Assembly: GCF_012952295.1 (NCBI RefSeq)
Contig: NZ_JABBCH010000022.1
Coordinates: 1-58,398 of the forward strand
Source: Crystallibacter degradans
Lineage (GTDB): Bacteria > Actinomycetota > Actinomycetes > Actinomycetales > Micrococcaceae
Reading direction: 5' to 3'
DNA: 58,398 nucleotides
Part shown: in pieces, positions 6,424 to 15,326 of the stretch
How positions within the stretch are numbered: the first letter of the stretch is position 1
Layout: each line of letters begins with the position of its first letter
Translations under genes and position numbers: made by a program
The notes under the pieces: generated by a model
Told to the model about the DNA's origin: nothing
Database searches by the model: none
What the model saw: only the letters and a program-made list of their open reading frames with translations

Positions 6424-8214
6424 TCAGGAGAAGTTCGATTTCTCCTGGTCGACATAGGTCCGGAGCAGCTTTTGGGCGCGGCCCGCAGACTCGGTGCTCT
6501 CCTGTCCTAAGGCCTCGAGCATGGAGCCGGCCTTCTGCTCGCCGGCGGGGAAAGGCGGAAGCAGCGGGGTTTCCGGATCCGTGACGACTTCAATCAAGTA
6601 CGGCCGGTCTGCTGCCAGTGCGGCATCCCAGGCGGCGCCAATCCGCTCCGGATCATCGACCCGCTCGCCATCAAACCCCAGCAGTTTTGCATAGCCGGCG
6701 TAGTCGAAGTCCGGCAGAGCCTGGCTGGCTTCGTAGCGGGGCTCCCCCTCCATCTCGCGCTGTTCCCAGGTCACTTCGGCAAGCTCCCGGTTATTCAACA
6801 CGCAGATAACAAAGCGCGGGTCCTGCCAGGTCTGCCACAATCTGCTGACGGTTATAAGCTCGGCGATACCCATCATTTGCATGGCGCCGTCACCTGAGAC
6901 GATCAGCACGGGGTTCCCCGGCTGATCGAGTTTGGCAGCGATGCCGTACGGCACCGAACAGCCCATGCTGGCCAAGGTGCTGGATAAGTGGGCAGGCACG
7001 CCGAGCGGCAGCCTCAGCTGCCTGGCGTACCAGTAGACCGAGCTGCCAACATCGACGGCGAGCCGACCGTCTGCGGGAAACCTGCTGTTCAGCTCAAACA
7101 GCACCCGCTCCGGATTGACCGGATTTGCCTTGGTCATGGCGCGCTCGGCGGAAAGCTCGTGCCAGTGCGAGACCCACCGCTCCACCTGGCCCCGCCACGG
7201 CAGATCCCGCTTGTCTTCCAGCAGGGGCAGCAGCGCTTGCAGGCTCCGGGACGCATCCCCGGGCAGCGGCACCTCCACCGGGTACCGGTTGCCAATGGCG
7301 CCGGAGTCCGTGTCGATTTGTACGGCGCGTGCCGCCCCCGGCGGTGGGTAAAACTCGGTCCAGGGGTCATTGGAACCAATGATCAGCAGCGTGTCGCACC
7401 CGCCGAGCACCTGCCCGCTGGCGCTGGTACCCAAATGCCCCATGGTGCCGGCAACATGCGGCAGCGACTCGTCCACGTATGGTTTGCCCAGCAGGCTCGT
7501 GGTGATGCCGGCCCCGAGACGTGCGGCCATCGCGGCAACCTCTTGCCAGGCGTGCCGGGCGCCCTGCCCTACGAGCAGCGCCACTTTGCTGCCGGCATTG
7601 AGCACCTCCGCTGCCGCCTTAAGGTCATCGTCCACGGGCAGGCTGGCGGACTGCTCCCAGCGCGGGGCCGTCGCAATAATGCCGTGCTCGTGCTCCAGTT
7701 GTGGTGCCGGCATCTTCTGCACGTCATGGGGAACAATAACGACGGCGGGGGCCCTGTTTGCGAGCGCGGCTTTGAAAGCCCGGTCAAGCACCATCGGCAG
7801 CGCTTCCGGTGTGTTGACCTGCTGGCGGAATGCCGAGGCCACGTCCTTGGTCAGGTCCATCAGATCGACTTCCTGCATGTAGCCGGAGCCGAGCACGCTG
7901 CGCGACTGCTGCCCGATAATGGCCACCACGGGAACGCTGTCCAGCTTCGCGTCGTAGAGGCCGTTGAGCAGGTGGACCGCCCCTGGTCCCTGGGTTGAGG
8001 TCACCACGCCCACGCCGCCGCTGTATTTCGCGTGGCCCACCGCCATGAAGGCCGCGTTTTCCTCATGACGGGCCTGGACGAATTCCACTGTTCCGGCCCG
8101 CCGGAGCGCGCCCATGAAACTATTGATGCCGTCGCCGCTGTAACCGAAGACGCGCGGTACCGCCCACGCCTCGAGCCGTTCGACAATGGCATCGGCAACG
8201 AGACGCTGCGGCAT
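6424..8214 (-). CDS. thiamine-diphosphate enzyme, pyruvate oxidase/dehydrogenase-like
   Basis: 596 residues, three-domain ThDP enzyme of the acetolactate synthase/pyruvate oxidase family. The catalytic glutamate is expected at residue 51 in ARHEENAAF. The ThDP/Mg motif GDGAM lies at 441-445 with the distal LNNRELAEV downstream. The central FAD/regulatory domain is intact (LLVGQGARHAW, LGKPYVDESLPH). PoxB-type enzymes decarboxylate pyruvate to acetate and CO2, using quinone or oxygen; acetolactate synthase cannot be excluded, but no small subunit is present. It follows the CBS gene by 17 bases on the same strand, suggesting co-transcription. The start is supported by AGGAGG in the CBS-gene gap. 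Confidence 0.8.
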   Translation of the reverse strand: MPQRLVADAIVERLEAWAVPRVFGYSGDGINSFMGALRRAGTVEFVQARHEENAAFMAVGHAKYSGGVGVVTSTQGPGAVHLLNGLYDAKLDSVPVVAIIGQQSRSVLGSGYMQEVDLMDLTKDVASAFRQQVNTPEALPMVLDRAFKAALANRAPAVVIVPHDVQKMPAPQLEHEHGIIATAPRWEQSASLPVDDDLKAAAEVLNAGSKVALLVGQGARHAWQEVAAMAARLGAGITTSLLGKPYVDESLPHVAGTMGHLGTSASGQVLGGCDTLLIIGSNDPWTEFYPPPGAARAVQIDTDSGAIGNRYPVEVPLPGDASRSLQALLPLLEDKRDLPWRGQVERWVSHWHELSAERAMTKANPVNPERVLFELNSRFPADGRLAVDVGSSVYWYARQLRLPLGVPAHLSSTLASMGCSVPYGIAAKLDQPGNPVLIVSGDGAMQMMGIAELITVSRLWQTWQDPRFVICVLNNRELAEVTWEQREMEGEPRYEASQALPDFDYAGYAKLLGFDGERVDDPERIGAAWDAALAADRPYLIEVVTDPETPLLPPFPAGEQKAGSMLEALGQESTESAGRAQKLLRTYVDQEKSNFS

Positions 8215-8231
8215 CCGTTTCCTCCTGAGGC

Positions 8232-8645
8232 CTAGTAGGAGATGAACTCGACGAGTTCCCCGACCCTGTCCTCGGGGTAGTTGCGGGCAACGTCTGCCTG
8301 GCTGAGCATGCCCACGAGGTCGTGGCCGTCGATCACGGGCAGCCGCCGGACCTGATGCTCCTGCATCGTCTTGATGGCCTCTTCGATGCTGTCGTCCGCG
8401 CCAATGGTCACCGGTTTGCCTTCACCCAGTTCCCCCGCCTTCACACTCCGCGGATCGCCGCCCTTGGCCAGGCACTTCACCACGATGTCCCGGTCGGTCA
8501 CAACGCCCTTGAGCCGGTTGTCTTCACCGCAGATCGGCAGCGAACCCACGTCCAGGTCCAGCATCTTCTTGGCGGCCTGCTCCAAAGTTTCATTCTCGCC
8601 AATGCACTCGGCGCCGCCTGTCATGATTTCGCGTGCTGTCAGCAT
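8232..8645 (-). CDS. tandem CBS-domain protein
   Basis: 137 residues made of two CBS motifs. The first is AREIMTGGAECIGENETL to DRDIVVKCLAKG, and the second is GKPVTIGADDSIEEAIKTM to LSQADVARNYPED. CBS pairs bind adenine nucleotides and act as energy-state sensors. The start at 8645 is preferred over an upstream TTG because GGGAG lies nine bases before the ATG. It is the first gene of a probable two-gene unit with the pyruvate-oxidase-like enzyme, so adenylate-dependent control of that enzyme is a reasonable but untested inference. Confidence 0.85.
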   Translation of the reverse strand: MLTAREIMTGGAECIGENETLEQAAKKMLDLDVGSLPICGEDNRLKGVVTDRDIVVKCLAKGGDPRSVKAGELGEGKPVTIGADDSIEEAIKTMQEHQVRRLPVIDGHDLVGMLSQADVARNYPEDRVGELVEFISY

Positions 8646-8730
8646 CCGTATCAACTCCCGATCGTAGGCTTTACTAAGGATACTTACTGTCTACCACTGA
8701 CCGAAGCGGATTTGAACCCACTCCCGGCCC

Positions 8731-10407
8731 TCAACCCTCCTGAACGGATCCGGCGAGCCACGCGGTCGTATCCGGGGGCAGTTGACCTGCCGCCAGCTTC
8801 GAACTGCTGATGAGAACCTTGCCCGGCGGCAGGGCCAGCGGTTCACGGCCAAAGTTCGTGATCGACTGCCATTGGCCGGGACGGCTGAAATGCAGCGTCG
8901 ATCCGCCGGTCCCGCCGATCCACTCCAAGTCCTCATAGCTCTGCAGTTGCCCCCGCAGCTTCAGGGCATGCCGATAGAACTCCAGCGTGGATCCCGCGAT
9001 GCCGTCCTGTGCTTCGACGGAGAGTCCGCCGAACCAGGCCGGCTGCGGCAGGTGGGCTCCGTTGGTCCCGAACCCGAAGGATTCCCCCTCCTGGGTCCAC
9101 GGCAGCGGGACACGACAGCCGTCGCGGCCCTTGCGCTGATGTCCGGTTCGGTGCCAAATGGGATCCTGCAAGGTCGCCGCCGGCAGATCCGGCACCTCGA
9201 ACAGGCCCAGTTCCTCGCCTTGGTACAGATAGGCCGATCCCGGCAGGGCAAGCATCAGGAGGGTCGCGGCACGGGCACGGCGGAGCCCTGTCATCTGATC
9301 CACCTCAGGTTCGGAGCCGTCCGCCATGAGCCATGGGCCATAGTCCAGACCGGCCGGCAACCCATAGCGTGACGGATGGCGTACGACGTCGTGGTTTGAG
9401 AAAACCCAGGTTGAGGACGCGCCTGATTCTTCCGCCTGGGACAAGTTGTTGGTGATGATGGAGCGGAACTGCCCCACGTCCCAGTCCGCGCGCAGCAGAT
9501 CGAAGTTGAAGGCCTGTCCCAGTCCTTCCGGGCTCGCGTACGCCATCCGGCGCGACGCGGGAACCCAGGCCTCCGCAACCGCGGTGCGGGGCGGATCATA
9601 CTCGTTGAAGACCTTGCGCCATTCGGCGTAGATGTCGTGGACCTCGTCCCGGTCGAAGAGCGGATCCTTGCCGTCCACCGGGGTGAGTTCGTCCGCCACG
9701 CTCGGTTTGCTGCGCAGCGGTTCGCTCATGTCCTTGGCGAGGGCATGGGCCACGTCCACGCGGAAGCCATCGACCCCGCGGTCCGACCAGAACCGGAGCG
9801 TTTTCAGGAAGTCTTCGCGGATTTCCGGATTCTCCCAGTTCCAGTCCGGCTGTTCCTTGGCGAAGAGATGCAGATACCACTGGCCGGGCTCGCCGGAAGG
9901 CTCGGTGATCCGGGTCCAGGCGCTGCCGCCGAAGTGGGAAACCCAGTCCGAGGGCGGCTTTCCGCCGTCGGCACCGAGACCATCGCGGAAGATGTACCGC
10001 TCCCGTTCGGGTGATCCCTTCCCGGCGGCCAGCGCCTGCTGGAACCATTCGTGCTGATCGGAGGAATGGTTGGGCACGATGTCCGCGATCAGCTTGATCT
10101 GCGCGGCATGCAGCGCCGCAACCATTTCATCAAAGTCCTCCAACGTGCCCAGACGCGGGTCCACATCGCGGTAATCGGACACGTCATAGCCGCCGTCCGC
10201 CAGCGGCGACGGGTAGAACGGGCTGAGCCACACGGCGTCGATGCCCAGCGCCGCCAGATAGGGAATTTTGGCGGTGATGCCACGGATATCGCCCAGTCCG
10301 TCGCCATCTGCATCGGCGAAGCTTCGCGGGTAGATCTGGTAAACAGCTGCCTGCCGCCACCAGTTAGCGTCCGGTGCGGGCTTGAACTGGTCAAAAGTGT
10401 CGGTCAC
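8731..10407 (-). CDS. GH13 alpha-glucosidase (oligo-1,6-glucosidase/amylase family)
   Basis: 558 residues with a complete GH13 (beta/alpha)8 barrel. Conserved regions are visible in order: DIVPNHSSDQHEWF (region I, 109-122), GFRVDVAH with nucleophile Asp218, AVAEAW with acid/base Glu279, and FSNHDV with Asp340. QIYPRSFADADGDGLGD near the N-terminus is typical of oligo-1,6-glucosidase/alpha-glucosidase subfamilies acting on alpha-1,4 or alpha-1,6 oligosaccharides. There is no signal peptide, so it is cytoplasmic. The start is GTG, with GAGAGGA about 12 bases upstream. It is divergent from the hypothetical gene at 10633. Confidence 0.88.
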   Translation of the reverse strand: MTDTFDQFKPAPDANWWRQAAVYQIYPRSFADADGDGLGDIRGITAKIPYLAALGIDAVWLSPFYPSPLADGGYDVSDYRDVDPRLGTLEDFDEMVAALHAAQIKLIADIVPNHSSDQHEWFQQALAAGKGSPERERYIFRDGLGADGGKPPSDWVSHFGGSAWTRITEPSGEPGQWYLHLFAKEQPDWNWENPEIREDFLKTLRFWSDRGVDGFRVDVAHALAKDMSEPLRSKPSVADELTPVDGKDPLFDRDEVHDIYAEWRKVFNEYDPPRTAVAEAWVPASRRMAYASPEGLGQAFNFDLLRADWDVGQFRSIITNNLSQAEESGASSTWVFSNHDVVRHPSRYGLPAGLDYGPWLMADGSEPEVDQMTGLRRARAATLLMLALPGSAYLYQGEELGLFEVPDLPAATLQDPIWHRTGHQRKGRDGCRVPLPWTQEGESFGFGTNGAHLPQPAWFGGLSVEAQDGIAGSTLEFYRHALKLRGQLQSYEDLEWIGGTGGSTLHFSRPGQWQSITNFGREPLALPPGKVLISSSKLAAGQLPPDTTAWLAGSVQEG

Positions 10408-10548
10408 GGTCGGTTCATTCCTCTCCTGCCGCGGAAACGGCGGTATCGGCTACGCGCATGGTCACTCCGTCCGGCTCCGTGCCGTTGCCCCTTTGTCTAG
10501 CACCGCGATTAGGCCTTGTCGAGGTGCCTCAGGATCGTGTGCCCGAAT

Positions 10549-10578
10549 TTGCTGACAAATCAGCAGCAGCCTTACTAA
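10549..10578 (+). promoter_or_regulatory. promoter with embedded palindrome upstream of the 161-aa gene
   Basis: TTGCTG (10549-10554), an 18-base spacer and TACTAA (10573-10578) form a plausible sigma-70-type promoter in an AT-rich patch, 55 bases before the plus-strand start at 10633. The perfect inverted repeat TGCTGA-CAAA-TCAGCA (10550-10565) overlaps the -35 element and spacer, an ideal place for a repressor. No regulator is identified. Confidence 0.45.
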
Positions 10579-10632
10579 AATGGAATGCTCTAGTCAATTA
10601 GTTTCTGCGGGGGCCTGCAGGAAGGACACACG

Positions 10633-11118
10633 ATGAAAGATCCAATACCCGGCGGCTCCCTTCAATATGTATTGCTGCCCCAGAAGTTCGGCCGGCACCA
10701 GACCGCGGTCACGGAATTCACCGTGTTGTGCGTAGAGATCTGGAGCACCGGCATCGTGGTCAACCTGCAACTGCCGCCCGCCAACGGTTCGCAGCCTCCG
10801 CAGCCACGGATTGCCGTTCAGGACCACTTCGGCACCGAGTATTCGCTGGAAAGCAGCGCAAGCATCGGTTCCCGCCACCTGCAGGTCTTTACGCCGTCCG
10901 TTCCCGCCGGAACCAGAAGCCTGACTATTACGTCAAGGGACGACGACGGCGCCCGCTTTGTGGTGGCGCTGGCCGTTCCCGCGGGCAACTTCCGCGGCGG
11001 CCGGCTCAAAGTAGGCCACATTCACCTGGCCGGGTTGCCCGATCTGCCGTCGCCCGAACAGGGACAACGGGACATGCAGCAGGGGCCTGATCTGTCGGAG
11101 CATAGGGAAGCTGGCTGA
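10633..11118 (+). CDS. hypothetical protein, beta-rich
   Basis: 161 residues; I do not recognise a family. The sequence alternates short hydrophobic strands with turns (LQYVLLPQKF, FTVLCVEIWSTGIVVNLQLP, SLTITSRDDDGARFVVALAVP), consistent with an all-beta sandwich such as an Ig-like fold. It has no signal peptide or membrane segment, and the last 25 residues are polar and probably disordered. The start has AGGAAGGA about seven bases upstream and a promoter with a palindrome further up. It ends 54 bases before a convergent terminator hairpin. Codon use looks native, so I take it as a real gene. Confidence 0.6.
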   Translation: MKDPIPGGSLQYVLLPQKFGRHQTAVTEFTVLCVEIWSTGIVVNLQLPPANGSQPPQPRIAVQDHFGTEYSLESSASIGSRHLQVFTPSVPAGTRSLTITSRDDDGARFVVALAVPAGNFRGGRLKVGHIHLAGLPDLPSPEQGQRDMQQGPDLSEHREAG

Positions 11119-11171
11119 AACCTCAGCCGGTGCGCCCGAATCTGCCAGCGTCTCTACTTCGGGCAGCCGCA

Positions 11172-11199
11172 GGCCGGACAGTCGGCGGACTGCCCGGCC
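11172..11199. terminator. convergent terminator hairpin
   Basis: GGCCGGACAGTC (11172-11183) pairs with GACTGCCCGGCC (11188-11199) across a 4-base GGCG loop, with one mismatch in twelve. It lies between the plus-strand gene ending at 11118 and the minus-strand YtxH-like gene ending at 11235, so it can serve both. There is no T run, as is common in high-GC actinobacteria. Confidence 0.6.
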
Positions 11200-11234
11200 G
11201 CAGGGTTCTGGCCGCAGGGGCCGGCATCAGCCGC

Positions 11235-11672
11235 TCAGGAGTGGCCCAGATTCTCCTCGGGATCGGTACCGGTGGCGGGTCCGTCCGCGAGCGCACCGCC
11301 TTCGCCTGCCCATTCTCCGCCCGGACGGTCATCCATCGCCGGGTCGGATGAGACATCCCGCCTTGTTTCCGGCCGCCCTGCCGCCGCAGCAGCCCCGGCG
11401 TCCGCGGCGCCGGAGCCTGCTGCTCCGGTCCGCACGGAAGAAGCACCGGCGTCGCTGTTCCACGCATTCCCGGTCGAAGCGCGGCGTCCCGCCCGCGAGC
11501 CCGTTGACGAACCGCTCCGCACCGGATCCTTTTGGCCTGCGTTCCTGGAAATATTGCTGGTCCACAACTCCTGCGCGGCGTCCCTCAGTTGCTCGTAACT
11601 GCCACGGCCCGAACGTGACCCGAGGACGAACCCTGCCGCGAGCCCGGCTCCGAAAATGAGTTTGTTTTTCAT
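11235..11672 (-). CDS. YtxH-like small membrane-anchored protein
   Basis: 145 residues. The N-terminus MKNKLIFGAGLAAGFVLGS is a short hydrophobic helix followed by RSGRGSYEQLRDAAQELW, the YtxH/general-stress-type signature. The rest is low-complexity and rich in Ser, Gly, Ala and Asp, so probably disordered. Members associate with the membrane and are often stress-induced; no biochemical role is established. It is the last gene of a minus-strand run, six bases after the small acidic protein. Confidence 0.65.
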   Translation of the reverse strand: MKNKLIFGAGLAAGFVLGSRSGRGSYEQLRDAAQELWTSNISRNAGQKDPVRSGSSTGSRAGRRASTGNAWNSDAGASSVRTGAAGSGAADAGAAAAAGRPETRRDVSSDPAMDDRPGGEWAGEGGALADGPATGTDPEENLGHS

Positions 11673-11678
11673 AGCCTG

Positions 11679-11888
11679 CTACTCCTCATGGCCTTGGTCC
11701 GAGCTCATCTGGTCCTCTGCGGGAGGAGTTTCCCCGGGCGGGACTCCCCCGCCGGGTTCCAGACCGGTGATGTTCTCCGTCTCCGGATCGGGGTTGACCC
11801 TGTCCGCTTTGTCCTGCGAAGACCTGCCCTCTTTCACCGGCGGCTCCACATTCGGAACGCTGCTTTCCTGCTCTTCCATACTTCTCAT
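11679..11888 (-). CDS. small acidic disordered protein
   Basis: About 66-69 residues depending on whether the ATG at 11888 or 11879 is used. Glu, Asp, Pro and Gly dominate (EPPVKEGRSSQDKADRV, EPGGGVPPGETPPAEDQ) with no hydrophobic core, so it is predicted to be disordered. AGGA sits 2 bases before the first ATG and 11 before the second, so the start is uncertain. It lies 19 bases after the CocE/NonD hydrolase and 6 before the YtxH-like gene, indicating co-transcription. No family is recognised. Confidence 0.5.
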   Translation of the reverse strand: MRSMEEQESSVPNVEPPVKEGRSSQDKADRVNPDPETENITGLEPGGGVPPGETPPAEDQMSSDQGHEE

Positions 11889-11907
11889 GATCCTGCCCTT
11901 CGTCGTC

Positions 11908-13947
11908 CTAAACCAGGTCTCTGGGTATCGCACGCTGCCAGTTCTCGGAGTAGACACGGGGATTCCCGCGCTGGGTATCGAGTTCATAGGCATCGAGCTG
12001 TGCGCTGATGTGGAAGTCCGTCGGTGTTGACGTCAACACCGTCCGGGTCACTATTTCCACCCTCCAGTCATCGCGCTCGAAGCGGCGGACCGTCCGGGTT
12101 TCGCCGCGTACGGAATTTACCTCGTTCCAGCGGAAGCTGTACCACTCGTTGGTGCTGCGCCGGACTATGGTGTCCGTTTCGTCGATCCGGAAGCTGCCTT
12201 GGTCGTTGGCCACCTCCAGGGTCGACACATTTGTGACCAGATCGCGGGAAACACGCCAGTGGTGCTCGCCCGGTGTCAACGGGGTGATTTCTAGGTCCGG
12301 CGCCGCTTCGGGCTCGCCGAATTCCCGGAGGGCGGCATCCTCCGGCCGCGGGGGGCGGACCGGCAGGGTGAGGGTGCTTGCGCCGGTCGTCAGCGTCACC
12401 ATGGCTGCCTCCGGCGACGGCCAGGCCAAGGGCCAGTATGACGTGGACACCGAGAGCCGGAGCCGGTGACCCGCTGGGATGGTCTGTGCGATCCCGTTCA
12501 ACTGGATTTCCACCTGGTACTTGCGGCCCGGTTCCAGCGGCTGCGGGTTTTCGCTGCCGTCTCGGTGGGTGAGGTTGAGCAGACCGTAGGTGAACCGCGT
12601 AGCTTCGCCGTTCGGCGCCACATCGGACAGGCGGACCGCAAGCATCGCGACGGGCTTGTCTGCGGAGACTTCGAAGGTGACCGAGGGCAGCCCGAAGATC
12701 TCCATCGTTTCCCGCAGCGGATCGGTCTCGTAAACGAGTGCTCCGCCGTCTTCCTCGCGCTGGTCGAACGGAAGATCGGGGGTGGCTGCGTACGAGGCCC
12801 ATTTGCCGGCGAACATACCCACGCTCAAGGGTGATTGCAGCGTGACTTCGTGGCCCGGTTCGTCCTTGGCGTCACCTTGCTCGATACCATGGCGGCCCAG
12901 ATGGTAGCGGCGTTTTTCAATGGCCGGCGAGGGCCAGCTGTCCTCGGCGACCCAGCGGCCGGGACGGTCTGCGTAGGACGGCTCCGGAGAGACGCTGTCC
13001 TGCATCCAGGCACGCAGCATCGGCTCCTCCATGAGGCCGGTGTCCTTGCCCTTGAGCCAATGGTCCCACCACCGCACGACTTCCTGGAGGAAGCCGATGG
13101 CCGGGCCGGGAATACCGATGTGGGGATATTTGTGTCCCCACGGACCGATCAGGCCCTTGCGCGGCACATCCAGGTTCTCCATCAAGCGGAAAATGGCGTT
13201 CGTGTAGCCGTCGGCCCAACCGCCTACGGCCATCACTGGAACCTGGACATCGCCGTAGTCTTCGCAGACCGAGGCAGGTTTCCAGTAATCGTCGCGGCGC
13301 TGGTGTTCGAGCCAGGTTTCAAGCCAGAGCCCGCTGCCGGCGAGGCGTTCGTGCCACATGTCGCGCCAGCGGTCCCCCACGATGGCCGGATCCGGCGGCA
13401 GCGAGTTGAAGGCGAACATGACGGTGGCTTCCGACAGGTTGTCAGCCAGCAGGCAGCCGCCCATGTAGTGCATGTTGTCCACGTACAGGTCATCGGTAGC
13501 GGAGGCACTGATGATCGCTTTCAACGCCGGCGGTCTGCGGGCGGCAATCTGCAGGCTGTTGAAACCACCCCAGGAAATGCCCATCATGCCTACGTTCCCG
13601 TCGCACCACTGCTGTTCTGCGAGCCAGGCAATGACGTCCTCAGCGTCCTCATGTTCCTGTGGCCGGTATTCATCCACGACGACGCCGTCGGAGTCGCCGC
13701 TGCCCCGCATGTCCACGCGGACCGCGACGTAACCGTGCCCCGCAATGTAGGGATGGTTTATGGCGTCCCGGCCGCGCGTGCTGTCCCGTTTACGGTAAGG
13801 AAGGTATTCCAGCACGGCCGGAACGGGAAGCTCCTCGGCGTCGACCGGCAGCCAGATCCGGGCTGCTAACTGGGCGCCGTCGCGCATGGGAATGAAGGTG
13901 TTTTCGATGACCCGTACTTCGTGGGGAAACTCGGTGATGGTCTTCAT
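11908..13947 (-). CDS. CocE/NonD-family hydrolase (X-Pro dipeptidyl-peptidase S15 fold)
   Basis: 679 residues. The alpha/beta-hydrolase domain carries the serine nucleophile in GISWGGFNS near residue 124. It includes the helical cap and the family strand VRVDMRGSGDSDG. The C-terminal half is the jelly-roll domain of S15/CocE enzymes (FEVSADKPVAMLAVRLSDV, GHRLRLSVSTSYWP). Members hydrolyse acyl esters (cocaine esterase), glutaryl amides or X-Pro peptides. There is no signal peptide, so it is cytosolic. Its ATG overlaps the stop of the upstream ATP-grasp gene by four bases, indicating translational coupling. A role in removing or exchanging the group attached by that ligase is a plausible inference only. 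Confidence 0.82.
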   Translation of the reverse strand: MKTITEFPHEVRVIENTFIPMRDGAQLAARIWLPVDAEELPVPAVLEYLPYRKRDSTRGRDAINHPYIAGHGYVAVRVDMRGSGDSDGVVVDEYRPQEHEDAEDVIAWLAEQQWCDGNVGMMGISWGGFNSLQIAARRPPALKAIISASATDDLYVDNMHYMGGCLLADNLSEATVMFAFNSLPPDPAIVGDRWRDMWHERLAGSGLWLETWLEHQRRDDYWKPASVCEDYGDVQVPVMAVGGWADGYTNAIFRLMENLDVPRKGLIGPWGHKYPHIGIPGPAIGFLQEVVRWWDHWLKGKDTGLMEEPMLRAWMQDSVSPEPSYADRPGRWVAEDSWPSPAIEKRRYHLGRHGIEQGDAKDEPGHEVTLQSPLSVGMFAGKWASYAATPDLPFDQREEDGGALVYETDPLRETMEIFGLPSVTFEVSADKPVAMLAVRLSDVAPNGEATRFTYGLLNLTHRDGSENPQPLEPGRKYQVEIQLNGIAQTIPAGHRLRLSVSTSYWPLAWPSPEAAMVTLTTGASTLTLPVRPPRPEDAALREFGEPEAAPDLEITPLTPGEHHWRVSRDLVTNVSTLEVANDQGSFRIDETDTIVRRSTNEWYSFRWNEVNSVRGETRTVRRFERDDWRVEIVTRTVLTSTPTDFHISAQLDAYELDTQRGNPRVYSENWQRAIPRDLV

Positions 13948-15260
13948 GCGGCTCCCTCCTGGCCGGCGGTCTGATCTACCGGTGCGAACTCAAACGGCAA
14001 CTCGGACAGGATGGCGTTGTACCGTTCCACCAGCTGCTCCCGGTTGTCGGCGCCGATGTAAAGCTTGCCCAGGATGTAGCGGTAGCTGTCCTGGCCGGGC
14101 AGGTCCGAGAGCTTCTCCCCTTCCTTGACTTGCAGGGTCACGGTTGTTTCCGGGTAGCGTTCCCGGATAGCGGCCTTATCTTCGGCGCTGGGTACGCGCG
14201 TCACGATGGCATCCTCGTCGTGGAAGATCATGCATTGTGATGCGACGGCGAAGTTGCCCTTGCGGCGCGGCATCTTCGGTTCGTGGCCCAGCGCAATGTC
14301 GATAGCTACTTCGTGGTTGGAGACGCCGTCCACCTTCGCAAAGAGGTCGCTGTGGGACTGTGAGATACGGGTGTTGATTTCCACGAGCCACAGCTTGTCC
14401 TCGGCTTCGTCCCACATGAATTCGGCGTTGAAGCAACCGTTGTCAAAACCGACATGGTGCATGTAGCGCTCGGTGAGGTCGATCATGCGCTGCTGTACGC
14501 TCTCCGGGACGCTGTTGGCCGGATAATCGAGCCGTTCAAAGCTCGTCCCTGCTTCATCCTTGTGCATGTCGAAAACACCATGGACCTGGAATTTTCCGCC
14601 GAACATCGTTCCTTCAGGGGCGGCCTGGATGCCGGAAATGAACCCCTCGGCCAGGCAGGTGTTGCCATCCGCGTTCTTCAGTTCCGGCGGCAGGTCCACC
14701 ATGGCGAGTACGTCGTTGAAGGCGTCGCCAATCTGTTCTATTTGGTCGCGGATTTCCTGGACAGCTTCCCTGAATTGGTCCTCGTTCTGGATTTCGAAGC
14801 CGAGGTTCGAGGAGTGCGATTTCACCGGTTTGACCCAGAATGGGTAATCGATGTCGATCTTCGACAGTGCGTCGTCGTCGAACGGGTCGAAAGAGGCGAA
14901 CTGCGGAACGCATTCGGGTATCGAGGCTTTTTGCTCGAGCCGGCTCCAGTACTTGTGCTCGCATTTGAGCAGGCTCTCCAACGAGGGTGCAGGCAGTCCG
15001 TGTTCCTTCGCCAGCAACGGCCCAATCACGCTGGCCGGGAAGTCCCAGTGCGTCACGATGGCATCTACAGGCCCATCGAATTCCTGCAATTCACGTCGCG
15101 CTTGGGCTAGGAGGCCTTCGAAATCGATATCGGGAGTGTTTACTACACTCTCGTAGTCGAGCAGGTTGCGGAATGCGTAGTTTTCGGCGCCGTTGACAGT
15201 TTCCAGTTCCCCCCGCTGAACATCAGTCAGTGCAAGTACGAATACATTCTTGGCTGTCAT
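13944..15260 (-). CDS. ATP-grasp ligase of unknown substrate
   Basis: 438 residues with a biotin-carboxylase-like ATP-grasp domain. It shows a nucleotide-binding strand with lysine (YPFWVKPVKSHSSNLGF), a hinge region (TCLAEGFISG), and the metal-binding strand pair FNAEFMWDEAEDKLWLVEIN with Glu and Asn ligands. The pre-ATP-grasp domain (residues 1-110) lacks a recognisable acceptor domain, and there is no biotin carrier. Such stand-alone enzymes join carboxylates to amines, for example dipeptide or amino-acid ligases. Coupling to the CocE/NonD gene by a 4-base overlap and the 66-base gap from the phosphoribosyltransferase suggest a dedicated pathway. I cannot name the product. Confidence 0.8.
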   Translation of the reverse strand: MTAKNVFVLALTDVQRGELETVNGAENYAFRNLLDYESVVNTPDIDFEGLLAQARRELQEFDGPVDAIVTHWDFPASVIGPLLAKEHGLPAPSLESLLKCEHKYWSRLEQKASIPECVPQFASFDPFDDDALSKIDIDYPFWVKPVKSHSSNLGFEIQNEDQFREAVQEIRDQIEQIGDAFNDVLAMVDLPPELKNADGNTCLAEGFISGIQAAPEGTMFGGKFQVHGVFDMHKDEAGTSFERLDYPANSVPESVQQRMIDLTERYMHHVGFDNGCFNAEFMWDEAEDKLWLVEINTRISQSHSDLFAKVDGVSNHEVAIDIALGHEPKMPRRKGNFAVASQCMIFHDEDAIVTRVPSAEDKAAIRERYPETTVTLQVKEGEKLSDLPGQDSYRYILGKLYIGADNREQLVERYNAILSELPFEFAPVDQTAGQEGAA

Positions 15261-15326
15261 TGTGCCGTCCCTTCTCCGTTGGCAGGCGAGTTGCCCGCCG
15301 CGGTCTGTAATGCCCCCAACGTCTGC

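Noticed and set aside
8701-8730. tRNA-like T-loop string on the minus strand (GGGTTCAAATCC)
   Set aside because: The flanking bases do not form a 5-bp T stem, and no acceptor, anticodon arm or CCA is found nearby.
12835-13869. 344-codon plus-strand frame opposite the CocE/NonD hydrolase
   Set aside because: No start signal or domain; explained by third-position GC bias of the real gene.
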